Source: Candidatus Nitrosacidococcus tergens
GTDB lineage: Bacteria > Pseudomonadota > Gammaproteobacteria > Nitrosococcales > Nitrosococcaceae
Length of the DNA: 64,000 nucleotides
Reading direction: 5' to 3'
NCBI RefSeq assembly: GCF_902810445.1
Contig: NZ_LR778175.1
Coordinates: 434,001-498,000, forward strand
The notes below the pieces were generated by a model. That model searched no databases. It worked only from the letters and a program-made list of their open reading frames with translations, and was not told the origin of the DNA. The translations under genes and the position numbers were made by a program. Shown piece by piece: positions 35,318-43,808 of the stretch. Position 1 is the stretch's first letter, and every line of letters begins with the position of its first letter.

Positions 35318-37435
35318 ATGATTTTTTTCGCAAAAAATATACCAGTTTGGTTATTACTTGGAATTCTATTGTGGTGGAGTAATGGAAGTGCTGCTGAATC
35401 TTTATCAGATTCTTCTAAGAAAAAAGAAAATAAGATAGAAACTGAAACTGAGTTTGAAACTGAAATCAACACTAAGTCTTTAAAAAAAATAACAGTTACA
35501 GGGGGTCGGGGTGCTGATTTAACTGGGATTGCTAACACAGCTTCTCAAGGCCATGTGGATTACCACCAATTAGAGCAACGCCCCTTACTAAGACCTGGAG
35601 AACTATTAGAAGTTATTCCGGGGATGATGGTCACTCAGCATAGTGGGCCTGGAAAAGCTAATCAATATTTTCTTCGAGGTTTTAATTTGGATCATGGCAC
35701 TGATTTTGCTGCAAGTATTGATGGTATCCCCTTAAACTTACCTTCTCATGCCCATGGTCAAGGTTATTTAGATCTAAATGGCATGATTCCAGAGTTAGTA
35801 GAAGATATTGAATTTAAAAAAGGGCCTTACTATGCAGAAGTAGGAGATTTTTCATCGGCAGGTAGTGCTGCATTTCGTACTTTTGATAGATTACCACAAG
35901 GGATTGCCTCTCTTACACTAGGCGAATTTGATTACTATCGTGCAGTATTAGCTAATTCTAGCACTGTAGGAGGTGGGGATTTTCTCTATGCAGGGGAATT
36001 TAAATTTCAAAATGGCCCTTGGGTTACCCCTAATGATGCTAGATTTTATAAAGGGCTATTTAAGTATACGATAGGAGATGATCAGCAAAAATTCTCAGTA
36101 AAAGCCCATGCTTATCATGCAAATTGGAATTCTACCGATCAAATCCCACTTCAAGCGGTAGAGGATGGGTTGATCTCTCGATATGGGAGTGTTGATCCCA
36201 CCGATGGTGGCATCACCGATCGCTATACCTTAGGATTAAATTGGCTTCATGATGGGGATAGTACTACTACAGAAATTAATGCCTACGGTTATTATTATGA
36301 TCTTAATTTATATTCTAACTTTACCTATTTTTTAGACGATCCTATTAATGGAGATCAGATTAATCAGAGGGGGCGACGTTGGGTTGCCGGTGCTAATGGA
36401 AAACATAGCTGGTTTTTAGATTGGAATGGACGAGAAGTTACTAATACGGTTGGCATGCAATTTCGTCATGATCATATTGGTGAAGTAGGCATTTTTCATA
36501 CTCGTGCTCGTCAGCGACTAAATGCAGTTGCTGACGATCGAGTCTACCAAAGTAGTATAGGTTGGTATGGAGAGAATCTAGTTAAATGGACAAATAAAAT
36601 TCGCTCAGTCATAGGACTTAGGGGTGATTTTTATAATTTCGATGTGACAGGTCTACTTAATCCAGAAAATTCTGGAGATGTGGCTACCTTTATGGCTAGT
36701 CCAAAGTTTAGTCTTATTTTTGGTCCTTGGGCAAAGACTGAATACTTCTTAAATGCAGGTTATGATTTCCACAGTAATGACGCTCGAGAGATAGTAGAAC
36801 CTAGTGATCCTGATACCGAAGAAATAACTCCGCTTGCTCGCTCTAAAGGGGCAGAAGTTGGGGTAAGAAGCAGCTGGCTGCCCAAACTTACTACCACTGT
36901 ATCTTTATGGTACCTTAATCTGGATTCTGAATTGGTTTTTGATGGAGATGAAGGTACTAATGAACCTTCTGGGGAAAGTAATCGTTATGGTGTAGAGTGG
37001 AGTAATTATTACCGCCCCCTTGATTGGCTTACCATAGATGCAGATTTTTCCTTTTCAAAAGCCCAGTTTATTAATGGAGATGCAGTGCCAAACTCCATGG
37101 GGCGAGTCATTAGTGCAGGGGTGACTGCAAATTGGCCGACTAACCCAAATATTTTCGGTGCTATTCGCTTGCGTCATTTCGGCGATTCTCCACTAACAGA
37201 ACTGAGTAGTGGGAATGTTTTTGCAAAAGATACTACCTTAGTGAATTTAAAGCTAGGCTATAAAAGCGAGCGATGGGGGTTATCTTTAGATGTGCTCAAT
37301 CTACTTAATGCCCAGGATTGGGATATTGGTTATTTTTATGATTATCGTCTTCAAGGGCAAGCGGCTGTATCAGGCACTGTATTTCATCCGGTCATCCCTC
37401 GAGCGTTTCGAGGTAATATTTATTATCGTTTTTAA
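35318..37435 (+). CDS. TonB-dependent outer-membrane receptor
   Basis: This 705-residue receptor has a signal peptide (cleavage after GSAA), a charged linker and a TonB-box-like stretch (KKITVTGG). The plug domain follows with RPGELLEVIPGMMVTQHSG, NQYFLRGFNLDHGTDFAASI-DGIPLN and VEDIEFKKGPYYAEVGDFSSAG, then a 22-strand barrel ending in Phe (GNIYYRF). Many His residues in the plug (NLPSHAHGQGY) could bind metal. After hupE and a porin it is a candidate for nickel or cobalt uptake; the family alone does not define the ligand. Confidence 0.9.
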   Translation: MIFFAKNIPVWLLLGILLWWSNGSAAESLSDSSKKKENKIETETEFETEINTKSLKKITVTGGRGADLTGIANTASQGHVDYHQLEQRPLLRPGELLEVIPGMMVTQHSGPGKANQYFLRGFNLDHGTDFAASIDGIPLNLPSHAHGQGYLDLNGMIPELVEDIEFKKGPYYAEVGDFSSAGSAAFRTFDRLPQGIASLTLGEFDYYRAVLANSSTVGGGDFLYAGEFKFQNGPWVTPNDARFYKGLFKYTIGDDQQKFSVKAHAYHANWNSTDQIPLQAVEDGLISRYGSVDPTDGGITDRYTLGLNWLHDGDSTTTEINAYGYYYDLNLYSNFTYFLDDPINGDQINQRGRRWVAGANGKHSWFLDWNGREVTNTVGMQFRHDHIGEVGIFHTRARQRLNAVADDRVYQSSIGWYGENLVKWTNKIRSVIGLRGDFYNFDVTGLLNPENSGDVATFMASPKFSLIFGPWAKTEYFLNAGYDFHSNDAREIVEPSDPDTEEITPLARSKGAEVGVRSSWLPKLTTTVSLWYLNLDSELVFDGDEGTNEPSGESNRYGVEWSNYYRPLDWLTIDADFSFSKAQFINGDAVPNSMGRVISAGVTANWPTNPNIFGAIRLRHFGDSPLTELSSGNVFAKDTTLVNLKLGYKSERWGLSLDVLNLLNAQDWDIGYFYDYRLQGQAAVSGTVFHPVIPRAFRGNIYYRF

Positions 37436-37454
37436 AAACTATACAGAGTTTTTA

Positions 37455-37475
37455 TATACCATTTCATTTGGTATA
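37455..37475. repeat. Short hairpin downstream of the TonB receptor
   Basis: TATACCA and TGGTATA (7-bp stem, 7-base loop) lie 20 bp after the receptor stop codon. No T-run follows directly, so a terminator role is uncertain. Confidence 0.4.
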
Positions 37476-37583
37476 AGAAGTAGGAGTTTTTATGTGATTT
37501 ACTTATTTACACAAGTAAAACTAGAGTTGTAACTCTAATTTACTTATAAATAACAACACTTACCAAATGCAAGGAGTATAAAA

Positions 37584-38186
37584 ATGAATAAAGTTAAATT
37601 TAAATTACTCTGCCTTACCATCGAGTTAGTCATAAATTTCTGGGTAATTCCACTAAGGGCAGAGGATACTCCTGCATTGATGTCAGATGATACCCCTTTT
37701 GGTTTAGAGTGGGGAATAACTGAAAAGCAAGTTAAAGAATTAGGAGTAACTTTAGAACATTCTCAAACTTACGAAAATATTAATATTTTTTCATCAAAGA
37801 AATTACCTGAGCAACTTCCTGCAATTCGTGCTGATTCTTACTCACTTCTTTTTGATAAAAAATTGGGATTGCAAAAAATAATGATGTATTCAAAAATCAT
37901 AAAAAATGATCAGGAAGGAGAGATAGGAGAAAGTCAATATCGTGAATTGAAAAATCTTCTTATAAAAAAGTATGGTAACCCTATTTCTATTTTAGAAAAA
38001 AGTCATTTTGATGATTCTTCCCAGTGTTTCCCTAGTAAGTGGTGTGATAAATGGTCCACTGCCTTTAATGATACAAATATCCATATAACCCTTGATCTTA
38101 AAAGAATGGTGAAGCTAGCGAGCTATATTAGCTTAGTATATGAAGGTCCTAGGTGGGATGATATGGTAAATCAAAAGGATAAATAA
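37584..38186 (+). CDS. Secreted protein of unknown function
   Basis: This 200-residue protein has a signal peptide (hydrophobic region to about residue 25, cleavage near PLRA). The mature domain starts with DTPFGLEWGITEKQVKELG, a pattern common in small periplasmic proteins in which a Trp-Gly motif precedes a helix. Near the C-terminus two cysteines (QCFPSKWCDKW) probably form a disulfide. Ribosome binding site AAGGAG is clear. No partner gene and no recognised domain. Confidence 0.65.
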   Translation: MNKVKFKLLCLTIELVINFWVIPLRAEDTPALMSDDTPFGLEWGITEKQVKELGVTLEHSQTYENINIFSSKKLPEQLPAIRADSYSLLFDKKLGLQKIMMYSKIIKNDQEGEIGESQYRELKNLLIKKYGNPISILEKSHFDDSSQCFPSKWCDKWSTAFNDTNIHITLDLKRMVKLASYISLVYEGPRWDDMVNQKDK

Positions 38187-38318
38187 AGTATTGATCATTT
38201 TTATGAGGATTATTTCGAAGAGTGATTTGTTATATCAGATACTATATCTCACCTAGTACTTCTCAGCTTTAAAAGATTAAATAGCATAATCTCTTAGTCA
38301 TGAGTGTATTTCATTGAG

Positions 38319-38441
38319 CTAGCTTCCTCTTTTTTTCTTTTTTGAGATCTGCTCATCATAAATATGATTAAATACTCGATTTTCTTTTCCTTCCCCAACA
38401 TAGAAAGTCTACCTATCTCTAAGATCAACTAAGCGATAAAA
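38319..38441 (-). pseudogene. Remnant of a GIY-YIG nuclease-type gene
   Basis: The minus strand reads FYRLVDLRDR, stop, TFYVGEGKENRVFNHIYDEQ, ISKKKKRGS, stop. The pattern Y-x-LIDPR-x-x-x-x-FYVGKGKGNRVF-x-H is the opening of LEM3/GIY-YIG-type nuclease proteins. Only the first ~40 codons remain, with an internal stop. The remaining parts of the 298-bp gap 38187-38484 show no gene. Confidence 0.6.
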
Positions 38442-38484
38442 TTAGTAAGAATTGTTTCTAGTTATAAGTAATAGATAGCTTATT

Positions 38485-40974
38485 TTAAAGCCGTAAAGTT
38501 TCAAGAGGTGGAGTATTGATCACAGATCGAGTACCTATTAACCCGGCAATACACACCCCAATACTCCCTACCAATAATCCAATGATGAGTAACCAGCCAT
38601 TAAAGTGATAAGTCATATGAAGTACATGGACAGAGACAAAATGCCCTAGTACTATAGCTCCTAGAGCAGCAATGGCACCAGCAATTGCTCCTAATGCCAT
38701 AAATTCTGCCATTAAAGCACATAAAATAGTACCCCGACTGGCTCCTAATGCCTTAAATACCGCGCTTTCATAACGTCGCTCTCGATGGGTAGCTTGAATA
38801 GTAGCAAATAACACAATGAATCCAGCAGCTACTGTAAAGGTAAAAATAAACTCAACCGCTAAAGTAATTTTCTTGATAATAATTCTTAGCTGCTCCATTA
38901 AGGCCTGTACATCTAAAATAGTTACGCTAGGGAATATTTTTACAAAATCAGTGAGCAGGGATTTTTTATCTTTAGGTAGATAAAAGCTAGTCATATAAGT
39001 ACTAGGATAAGAATCAAGTAATCCAGGAGAGGCAATCACAAAAAAATTAGGATTAAACGAATTCCATTCTACAGAGCGTAAGCTGGTGACTGGAGCTGTT
39101 ACTTTTTGATTGTTTATTTGAAAAGTAAGCTCATCTCCTAGGTGGATATGTAAGGTATGGGCTAATTCTTCTTCTACCGAAAATTGATCAAACATTTCTT
39201 CAGGTTTTGACCACCAACGACCTGCAATGATTTTATTGTCTTTTTGTAGGTAGTGAGTCCAGGTTAAATGAAATTCATGGGCAGCTAAGTGTTGGGCTCG
39301 ATGATTTTTGTACTGCTCTGATCGTACTGGTTCATCATTAATGGCAATTAATCGACCCTGGATATTAGGGTAAATTTGAGGTTTAGTTAGATGGTGCTGA
39401 TCGAAAATATGATCTATTTTCCCTAACTCATCAGGTTGAATATTAATCATAAAGTAGTTAGGAGTATCGGGGGCTAATTCAGCTTGCCAACTCATGAGTA
39501 AATCAGTGCGAACAATGGTGAGTAATAGCATCACCAAAATTCCTAGTCCTAAAGCAACTACTTGGATTGTACTACTTGTCGCTCTTCGTGCGATATTAGC
39601 AATACCATAGCTCCATCCAATGCCCGCTTTTTTAGCTTGGAATTTTCTTAAGCCTCTAATGAGCAGCCATAGAGTGATTGTTAAAATACTAGCGATAAAG
39701 AAACTACCGATAAGTAAATATAAAATTAATGCTTGCTGACCAGATTGCCAAGGGACTAATGCCCCAATAGCTACAATTGCTCCAAGATAAGATAAATAAG
39801 TATTTTGCCGAAGTGCAACTTCATCATGGCGTAATACTTGAGAAGGAGATACTGATTTAAGCTGGAGTAAAGGGGGTAAAGCAAAACCAAGAAGAGCGAT
39901 TAATCCAGTAAGTACTCCAGTAAAAATTGGTACTAGCGAAGCTGGAGGAAGCTCACTACCTAACATCTGACTGCTGTAGTGGGAAAGCACCAGTTGGGCA
40001 ACCCAAGCAATGCCGCCCCCAGTAAAGCCAGTAATAAGCCCCAGCCATACCATAACTAAAGTATAGATACGAATGATTAACCCTTGGCTAGCTCCTAAGG
40101 CGCGCATAATCGCACTGTTACTTTGATGGCGAAGGGCATACTGTCTTGCTGCAATGGCAATCCCAATTCCAGCTAGAAATACACTGGTAAGTGCCGCAAG
40201 GGTTAAAAATTGACGCGCACGATCAAGAGCAGATCGTAACTTTGAGCGGCGATCATCAACACTAATCATCTTTGATTTTTCTGGAAGATGATCTTTAGCC
40301 CATTTTTTATAACTGAGAATATCTTGATGAGCACCAGCGAACAGTAAACGGTAGAAGATTTGGCTGCCTGGTAATAGTAATCCTGTACCCTTTGTATCAG
40401 CTAAATTAATCATCAACCGAGGGGCAATGTTAAACACTTGATTTCCCCTATCAGGTTCAAGCAGTAAGATTTTTTCGATTTTTAAAGTTAATTCTCCTAA
40501 CTCAATAGTATCACCAACTTCCATATTGAGGGCTTGGGCAAGCTGTGGATCAAGCCAAGCAGTACCTGAAGAGGGAATTATTTTAGTTTTTACAGCTTGA
40601 TCAAAAAGAGAATCTCCTATCATTAACTGTCCTCGTAAGGGGTAGGGTTTCTCTACAGCCTTGACTTCTGCTAGTTGTAAATTATCATCCACAAACATCA
40701 TGGTGCGAAAAGAAAGAGTGTTTGCGGTCTGTAACTCTAGTTGTTTTGCTTTTTCTGTAAATTCTGAAGATAGGCTAGTGCGTGATTCGATAAGTAAATC
40801 ACTGCCTATAGCACTACCTGATTCTATTTCAATGGCTTGCTGGAGTCGATCCACAAAAAAATTGACCGTGGTCACCGCACTAATAGCAATAATTAAGGCT
40901 ACGGCAATTAATTTTATTTCACCTGAATGCCAATCTCGTTTTAGAGTGATAAGAGAAAGGGGAAGGGATTTCAT
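38485..40974 (-). CDS. ybbP: ABC transporter permease, YbbP/FtsX type
   Basis: This 829-residue permease has one N-terminal helix, a large periplasmic domain, FtsX-type four-helix modules (middle ALTSVFLAGIGIAIAARQYA and C-terminal AAGFIVLFATIQATHRERRY) and a second extracytoplasmic domain. The repeated FtsX region YESAVFKALGASRGTIL is diagnostic. Together with the ATPase encoded 12 bp upstream it matches E. coli YbbA-YbbP, a MacB-like complex that handles lipids or envelope molecules rather than classic import. The TesA gene is divergent, as in many gammaproteobacteria. Confidence 0.92.
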   Translation of the reverse strand: MKSLPLSLITLKRDWHSGEIKLIAVALIIAISAVTTVNFFVDRLQQAIEIESGSAIGSDLLIESRTSLSSEFTEKAKQLELQTANTLSFRTMMFVDDNLQLAEVKAVEKPYPLRGQLMIGDSLFDQAVKTKIIPSSGTAWLDPQLAQALNMEVGDTIELGELTLKIEKILLLEPDRGNQVFNIAPRLMINLADTKGTGLLLPGSQIFYRLLFAGAHQDILSYKKWAKDHLPEKSKMISVDDRRSKLRSALDRARQFLTLAALTSVFLAGIGIAIAARQYALRHQSNSAIMRALGASQGLIIRIYTLVMVWLGLITGFTGGGIAWVAQLVLSHYSSQMLGSELPPASLVPIFTGVLTGLIALLGFALPPLLQLKSVSPSQVLRHDEVALRQNTYLSYLGAIVAIGALVPWQSGQQALILYLLIGSFFIASILTITLWLLIRGLRKFQAKKAGIGWSYGIANIARRATSSTIQVVALGLGILVMLLLTIVRTDLLMSWQAELAPDTPNYFMINIQPDELGKIDHIFDQHHLTKPQIYPNIQGRLIAINDEPVRSEQYKNHRAQHLAAHEFHLTWTHYLQKDNKIIAGRWWSKPEEMFDQFSVEEELAHTLHIHLGDELTFQINNQKVTAPVTSLRSVEWNSFNPNFFVIASPGLLDSYPSTYMTSFYLPKDKKSLLTDFVKIFPSVTILDVQALMEQLRIIIKKITLAVEFIFTFTVAAGFIVLFATIQATHRERRYESAVFKALGASRGTILCALMAEFMALGAIAGAIAALGAIVLGHFVSVHVLHMTYHFNGWLLIIGLLVGSIGVCIAGLIGTRSVINTPPLETLRL

Positions 40975-40986
40975 ATCAACTATTTT

Positions 40987-41691
40987 TTATGACCTAAGCA
41001 GATTCCATGAAGAAAAAGTACTCAGTCTACCTTCTTCTAAAGTAAGGGTACGATTACACCGCTTTGCAAGAGATCTATCGTGAGTTACCAAAACCAGAGT
41101 CGTGCCGTAGGTTTTCTTCATTTCAAAAAGCAAATCAGATATTTTATTGCTGGTTTTATTATCTAGATTTCCTGTAGGTTCATCTGCAAATAAAATTTTA
41201 GGTCGAGAAACAAAGGCTCTGGCAATAGCTACCCGTTGCTGTTCACCACCAGAGAGCTGGTTAGGGTAGTGATCAATACGATGACCTAAACCCACTGCTT
41301 TAATTTCAGCCAAGGCAGCTTCTCTAGGCTTGGTATGATGACCTAGTTCTAAGGGGAGCATAATATTTTCTAGGGCAGTTAAATTAGGCAGAAGATGGAA
41401 ATTTTGAAAAACAAAGCTTACTCGCTCATTGCGTAATTTAGCCCGTTCATCTTCGGATAATGTTTGTAAATCTATTCCATCTAAAATAACTCGCCCTGAA
41501 TTAGGTACGTCAAGACCTGCTAGTAATCCAAGTAGGGTAGATTTTCCAGAACCAGAAGTACCTACAATAGCCAATGCTTGGGAAGAGGCAAGAGAAAAGT
41601 TAATATCATTTAAAATAGTTAAAATGTAATTATCTGGTGTTTCTACTCGCTTAATGAGGTGTTCTGTGCGAATAATAAAATTATCTTTCAT
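40987..41691 (-). CDS. ybbA: ABC transporter ATP-binding protein YbbA
   Basis: This 234-residue ATPase is of the LolD/MacB class: Walker A GTSGSGKSTL, FVFQNFHLLPNLTALEN, signature LSGGEQQRVAIARAF, and Walker B ILFADEPTGNLD, with the H-loop LVLVTHDRSLA. Its partner permease is downstream on the same strand. Its first 38 bases overlap the start of tesA on the opposite strand, so the two genes share promoter and coding DNA there. Confidence 0.94.
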   Translation of the reverse strand: MKDNFIIRTEHLIKRVETPDNYILTILNDINFSLASSQALAIVGTSGSGKSTLLGLLAGLDVPNSGRVILDGIDLQTLSEDERAKLRNERVSFVFQNFHLLPNLTALENIMLPLELGHHTKPREAALAEIKAVGLGHRIDHYPNQLSGGEQQRVAIARAFVSRPKILFADEPTGNLDNKTSNKISDLLFEMKKTYGTTLVLVTHDRSLAKRCNRTLTLEEGRLSTFSSWNLLRS

Positions 41692-42307
41692 ATTTCAATT
41701 CAGTTTGATCGCTATTTTACTGCTTCAGCCTATAGCTATTCATGCTCAGGTGCAACCCGTAATTTTAGTTTTAGGCGATAGTTTAAGTGCTGGCTATGGC
41801 ATTAATTTGGATCAAGGCTGGGTCACACAGTTGCAAAAAAGACTACAAAACGAAGGTTATTCTCATCAAGTAGTCAATGCTAGTGTGAGTGGAGAGACTA
41901 CCCGAGGGGCACTAACACGTGTTAATGATTTATTAGAGAAATACCAACCTAAGATAATAATTATAGAGCTTGGTGGTAATGATGGATTACGGGGAATTTC
42001 TTTAAAAGAGGTTAAAGAGAATTTTTCTCGAATTATTGAGCAATCTAAAAAACAGAATATCCAAGTACTTTTAGTAAAAATGAGAATCCCCCCTAACTAT
42101 GGACCTAAATATACTGAGGCATTTGAAGCACTCTTTCCTAAATTAGAGAAAGAATATGATATTTCTCTTGCACCTTTTATTCTAAAGGATATTGCCATTC
42201 ATCCAGAGCTTATTCAAGAAGATGGAATTCATCCTAAAGTTGAAGCCCAAGGAATAATGTTAAATAATGTTTGGCCTGCTTTGGTACCTTTACTGAAAAA
42301 TAGCTAG
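41654..42307 (+). CDS. tesA: Periplasmic SGNH esterase/lysophospholipase TesA
   Basis: This 217-residue protein has a signal peptide (MRCSVRIIKLSFIFQFSLIA to cleavage near IHAQ). The SGNH hydrolase blocks are complete: GDSLSAGYG (nucleophile Ser), ASVSGETTRG, ELGGNDGLRG and DGIHPKVEAQG (Asp-His). It hydrolyses thioesters, esters and lysophospholipids in the periplasm. Starting at ATG 41654 is required for a proper signal peptide with basic residues, which confirms the 38-bp overlap with divergent ybbA. Confidence 0.94.
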   Translation: MRCSVRIIKLSFIFQFSLIAILLLQPIAIHAQVQPVILVLGDSLSAGYGINLDQGWVTQLQKRLQNEGYSHQVVNASVSGETTRGALTRVNDLLEKYQPKIIIIELGGNDGLRGISLKEVKENFSRIIEQSKKQNIQVLLVKMRIPPNYGPKYTEAFEALFPKLEKEYDISLAPFILKDIAIHPELIQEDGIHPKVEAQGIMLNNVWPALVPLLKNS

Positions 42308-42312
42308 ATAGT

Positions 42313-42352
42313 AGGGCGGTGATAGTAGCAATCTATCACTGCCCTTATTTTT
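42313..42352 (+). terminator. Rho-independent terminator after tesA
   Basis: A 13-bp stem with one G-T pair (AGGGCGGTGATAG and CTATCACTGCCCT, 42313-42345) has a 7-base loop and is followed by TATTTTTAT. It sits between convergent tesA and the FKBP gene and may serve both. Confidence 0.85.
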
Positions 42353-42359
42353 ATATGTT

Positions 42360-43043
42360 TTATTTAATTCCAAGTAATTCAATATCAAAAATTAAAGTTT
42401 CATCTGGACCAATAAAATGACCTGCGCCTTGTGGACCATAGGCAAGATCCGCAGGAACATAAATTTGCCATTTAGAACCTACTGGCATATGGGATAATGC
42501 CTCTTGCCAGCCTTTAATGACCTGATCTATCTTAAAAGTAACTGGTTTATTTCTACTATAAGAGCTATCAAATTCTGTGCCATCAATTAAGGTACCTCGA
42601 TAATTAACTTCTACTTTATCCTTAGCAGTAGGAATCTTCCCTTTCCCTTCTTGTAAAATTTTATATTGTAATCCACTAGGTAAAGTGACTACCCCGGGTT
42701 TAGTTTTATTTTCTTTAAGAAAAACTTCTCCTCGCTCTTTATTTGTTTTAGCCTGTTGTGCTTTTTGCTCTTCTTCTTTTTTTTGAAGTGTCGTCATCAC
42801 TTTTTGTGCTTCCTCTGGACTCACCTTAGCAGGTATTTTTTGCATTGCATCATCAATTGCAAGTGTGAGTGCTTTTTTATCTATAGTAATTCCTTGCTGC
42901 TCCATACTATGACCAAGTTGATAGCCGATAATATAACTCATCTTTTGGTTATCGGTATCTAAATCTCCTGCAAAAGACGGAGTTTCTAAGCCAAGAGAAA
43001 GAATAAGGAATAAAAATAATAGTATTTGCTTTGGTATTTTCAT
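42360..43043 (-). CDS. FKBP-type peptidyl-prolyl isomerase, FkpA/Mip-like
   Basis: This 227-residue protein has a signal peptide (cleavage after PSFA). A helical dimerisation domain follows (MSYIIGYQLGHSMEQQGITI, then a long charged helix with KKEEEQKAQQAK). The C-terminal FKBP domain has VEVNYRGTLIDGTEFDSS, VIKGWQEALSHMPVGSKW, PADLAYGPQGAG and TLIFDIELLGI. It catalyses proline isomerisation and acts as chaperone in the periplasm. Length and layout match FkpA and Mip. Confidence 0.94.
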   Translation of the reverse strand: MKIPKQILLFLFLILSLGLETPSFAGDLDTDNQKMSYIIGYQLGHSMEQQGITIDKKALTLAIDDAMQKIPAKVSPEEAQKVMTTLQKKEEEQKAQQAKTNKERGEVFLKENKTKPGVVTLPSGLQYKILQEGKGKIPTAKDKVEVNYRGTLIDGTEFDSSYSRNKPVTFKIDQVIKGWQEALSHMPVGSKWQIYVPADLAYGPQGAGHFIGPDETLIFDIELLGIK

Positions 43044-43179
43044 ATTTGGCTGTCTATTTGGATTAGATTAATTTTTTGAAAGTAGATAAGTTGTTTTTTA
43101 ACTATTCTATAGTGGCATAACCTTAAATAAGAGTCTAAAGCGTAATTTGCAAAATTAACTATAAATTACTAGAGATCAG

Positions 43180-43569
43180 CTAGTTTTCGGGATAAAAATC
43201 CTGATCTAGAATTTGCTCCCAACGCCAACCTGTTTGACTGAATGCTGCTGGAAATGTGGATTCATCCTAATAAGTGGGTAAATTGAGGGTTCAAGCTAGG
43301 ATTGTCATCTAGGACGTTTTTAGTTCCATACGCTGAGTCAAAATAGCAGATCGCCAACTTTTGCATCGATAGGTAGGTTGATACTGCCATTTAAGTAAGT
43401 GCATCAGAAGTACTGCTAATCAATTTTTAAGCTCTCGCCGTTCACTTCTTCCCATAGTTTCTATCTCTTCAATTAAGGCATCCAAGTCTAGCTCGGTAAA
43501 TTTTCTCTGTTTCAGAAGGGCAGCAGTCTCTTGGGTCTAAGCGTAAAAATCGATTTCATAGGTGCTTAT
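43180..43569 (-). pseudogene. Degraded DUF29 gene
   Basis: The minus strand encodes most of a DUF29 protein with several lesions: TYEIDFYA, stop, TQETAALLKQRKFTELDLDA, LIEEIETMGRSERRELKN, stop, LAVLLMHLLKWQYQPTYR, then a frameshift, ending with QILDQDFYPEN and a stop at 43182-43180. Family motifs ELDLDNLIEEIE-x-MGRSE and LLMHLLKWQYQP are unmistakable. The family is of unknown function and frequent in cyanobacteria and proteobacteria. It occupies most of the 765-bp gap before 43809. Confidence 0.8.
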
Positions 43570-43605
43570 CTAAGATTTCCTAAAAAATAATTTAATCTTT
43601 AAAAA

Positions 43606-43621
43606 TACGTTATTTCCCTGA
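43606..43621 (+). promoter_or_regulatory. Upstream element 1a of the sigma-54 units
   Basis: TACGTTATTTCCCTGA, 203 bp before the start codon at 43809 and 109 bp before the -24 box. Same 16-bp pattern as the elements at 43636, 44583 and 45562. Probably an enhancer-binding-protein site; this is inference. Confidence 0.5.
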
Positions 43622-43635
43622 GTTTTCATAAAAAA

Positions 43636-43651
43636 TACGTGAAATAGCGTA
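43636..43651 (-). promoter_or_regulatory. Upstream element 1b of the sigma-54 units (inverted copy)
   Basis: TACGTGAAATAGCGTA on the plus strand, which is TACGCTATTTCACGTA on the minus strand. Thirteen of its first 14 to 15 bases equal the element at 45562. It lies 30 bp after element 1a in inverted orientation. Confidence 0.55.
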
Positions 43652-43714
43652 ATTATTTTTTATATATTTACTTACTTTTTTCTAACTTATTATTTTTTAA
43701 ATAATTGTTATTTT

Positions 43715-43730
43715 TGGCACATTTGTTGCT
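43715..43730 (+). promoter_or_regulatory. Sigma-54 promoter of the gene at 43809
   Basis: TGGCAC, 5 bases, TTGCT: a full match to the sigma-54 -24/-12 consensus. A transcript would start near 43740, about 68 nt before the ATG. Confidence 0.85.
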
Positions 43731-43808
43731 TTTAAATTAAAAATTTTAAAAAAATAAAACCTAATATAGTCAATATAGTTCTGTTTTTCTATAAAACAAG
43801 GAGAATTT

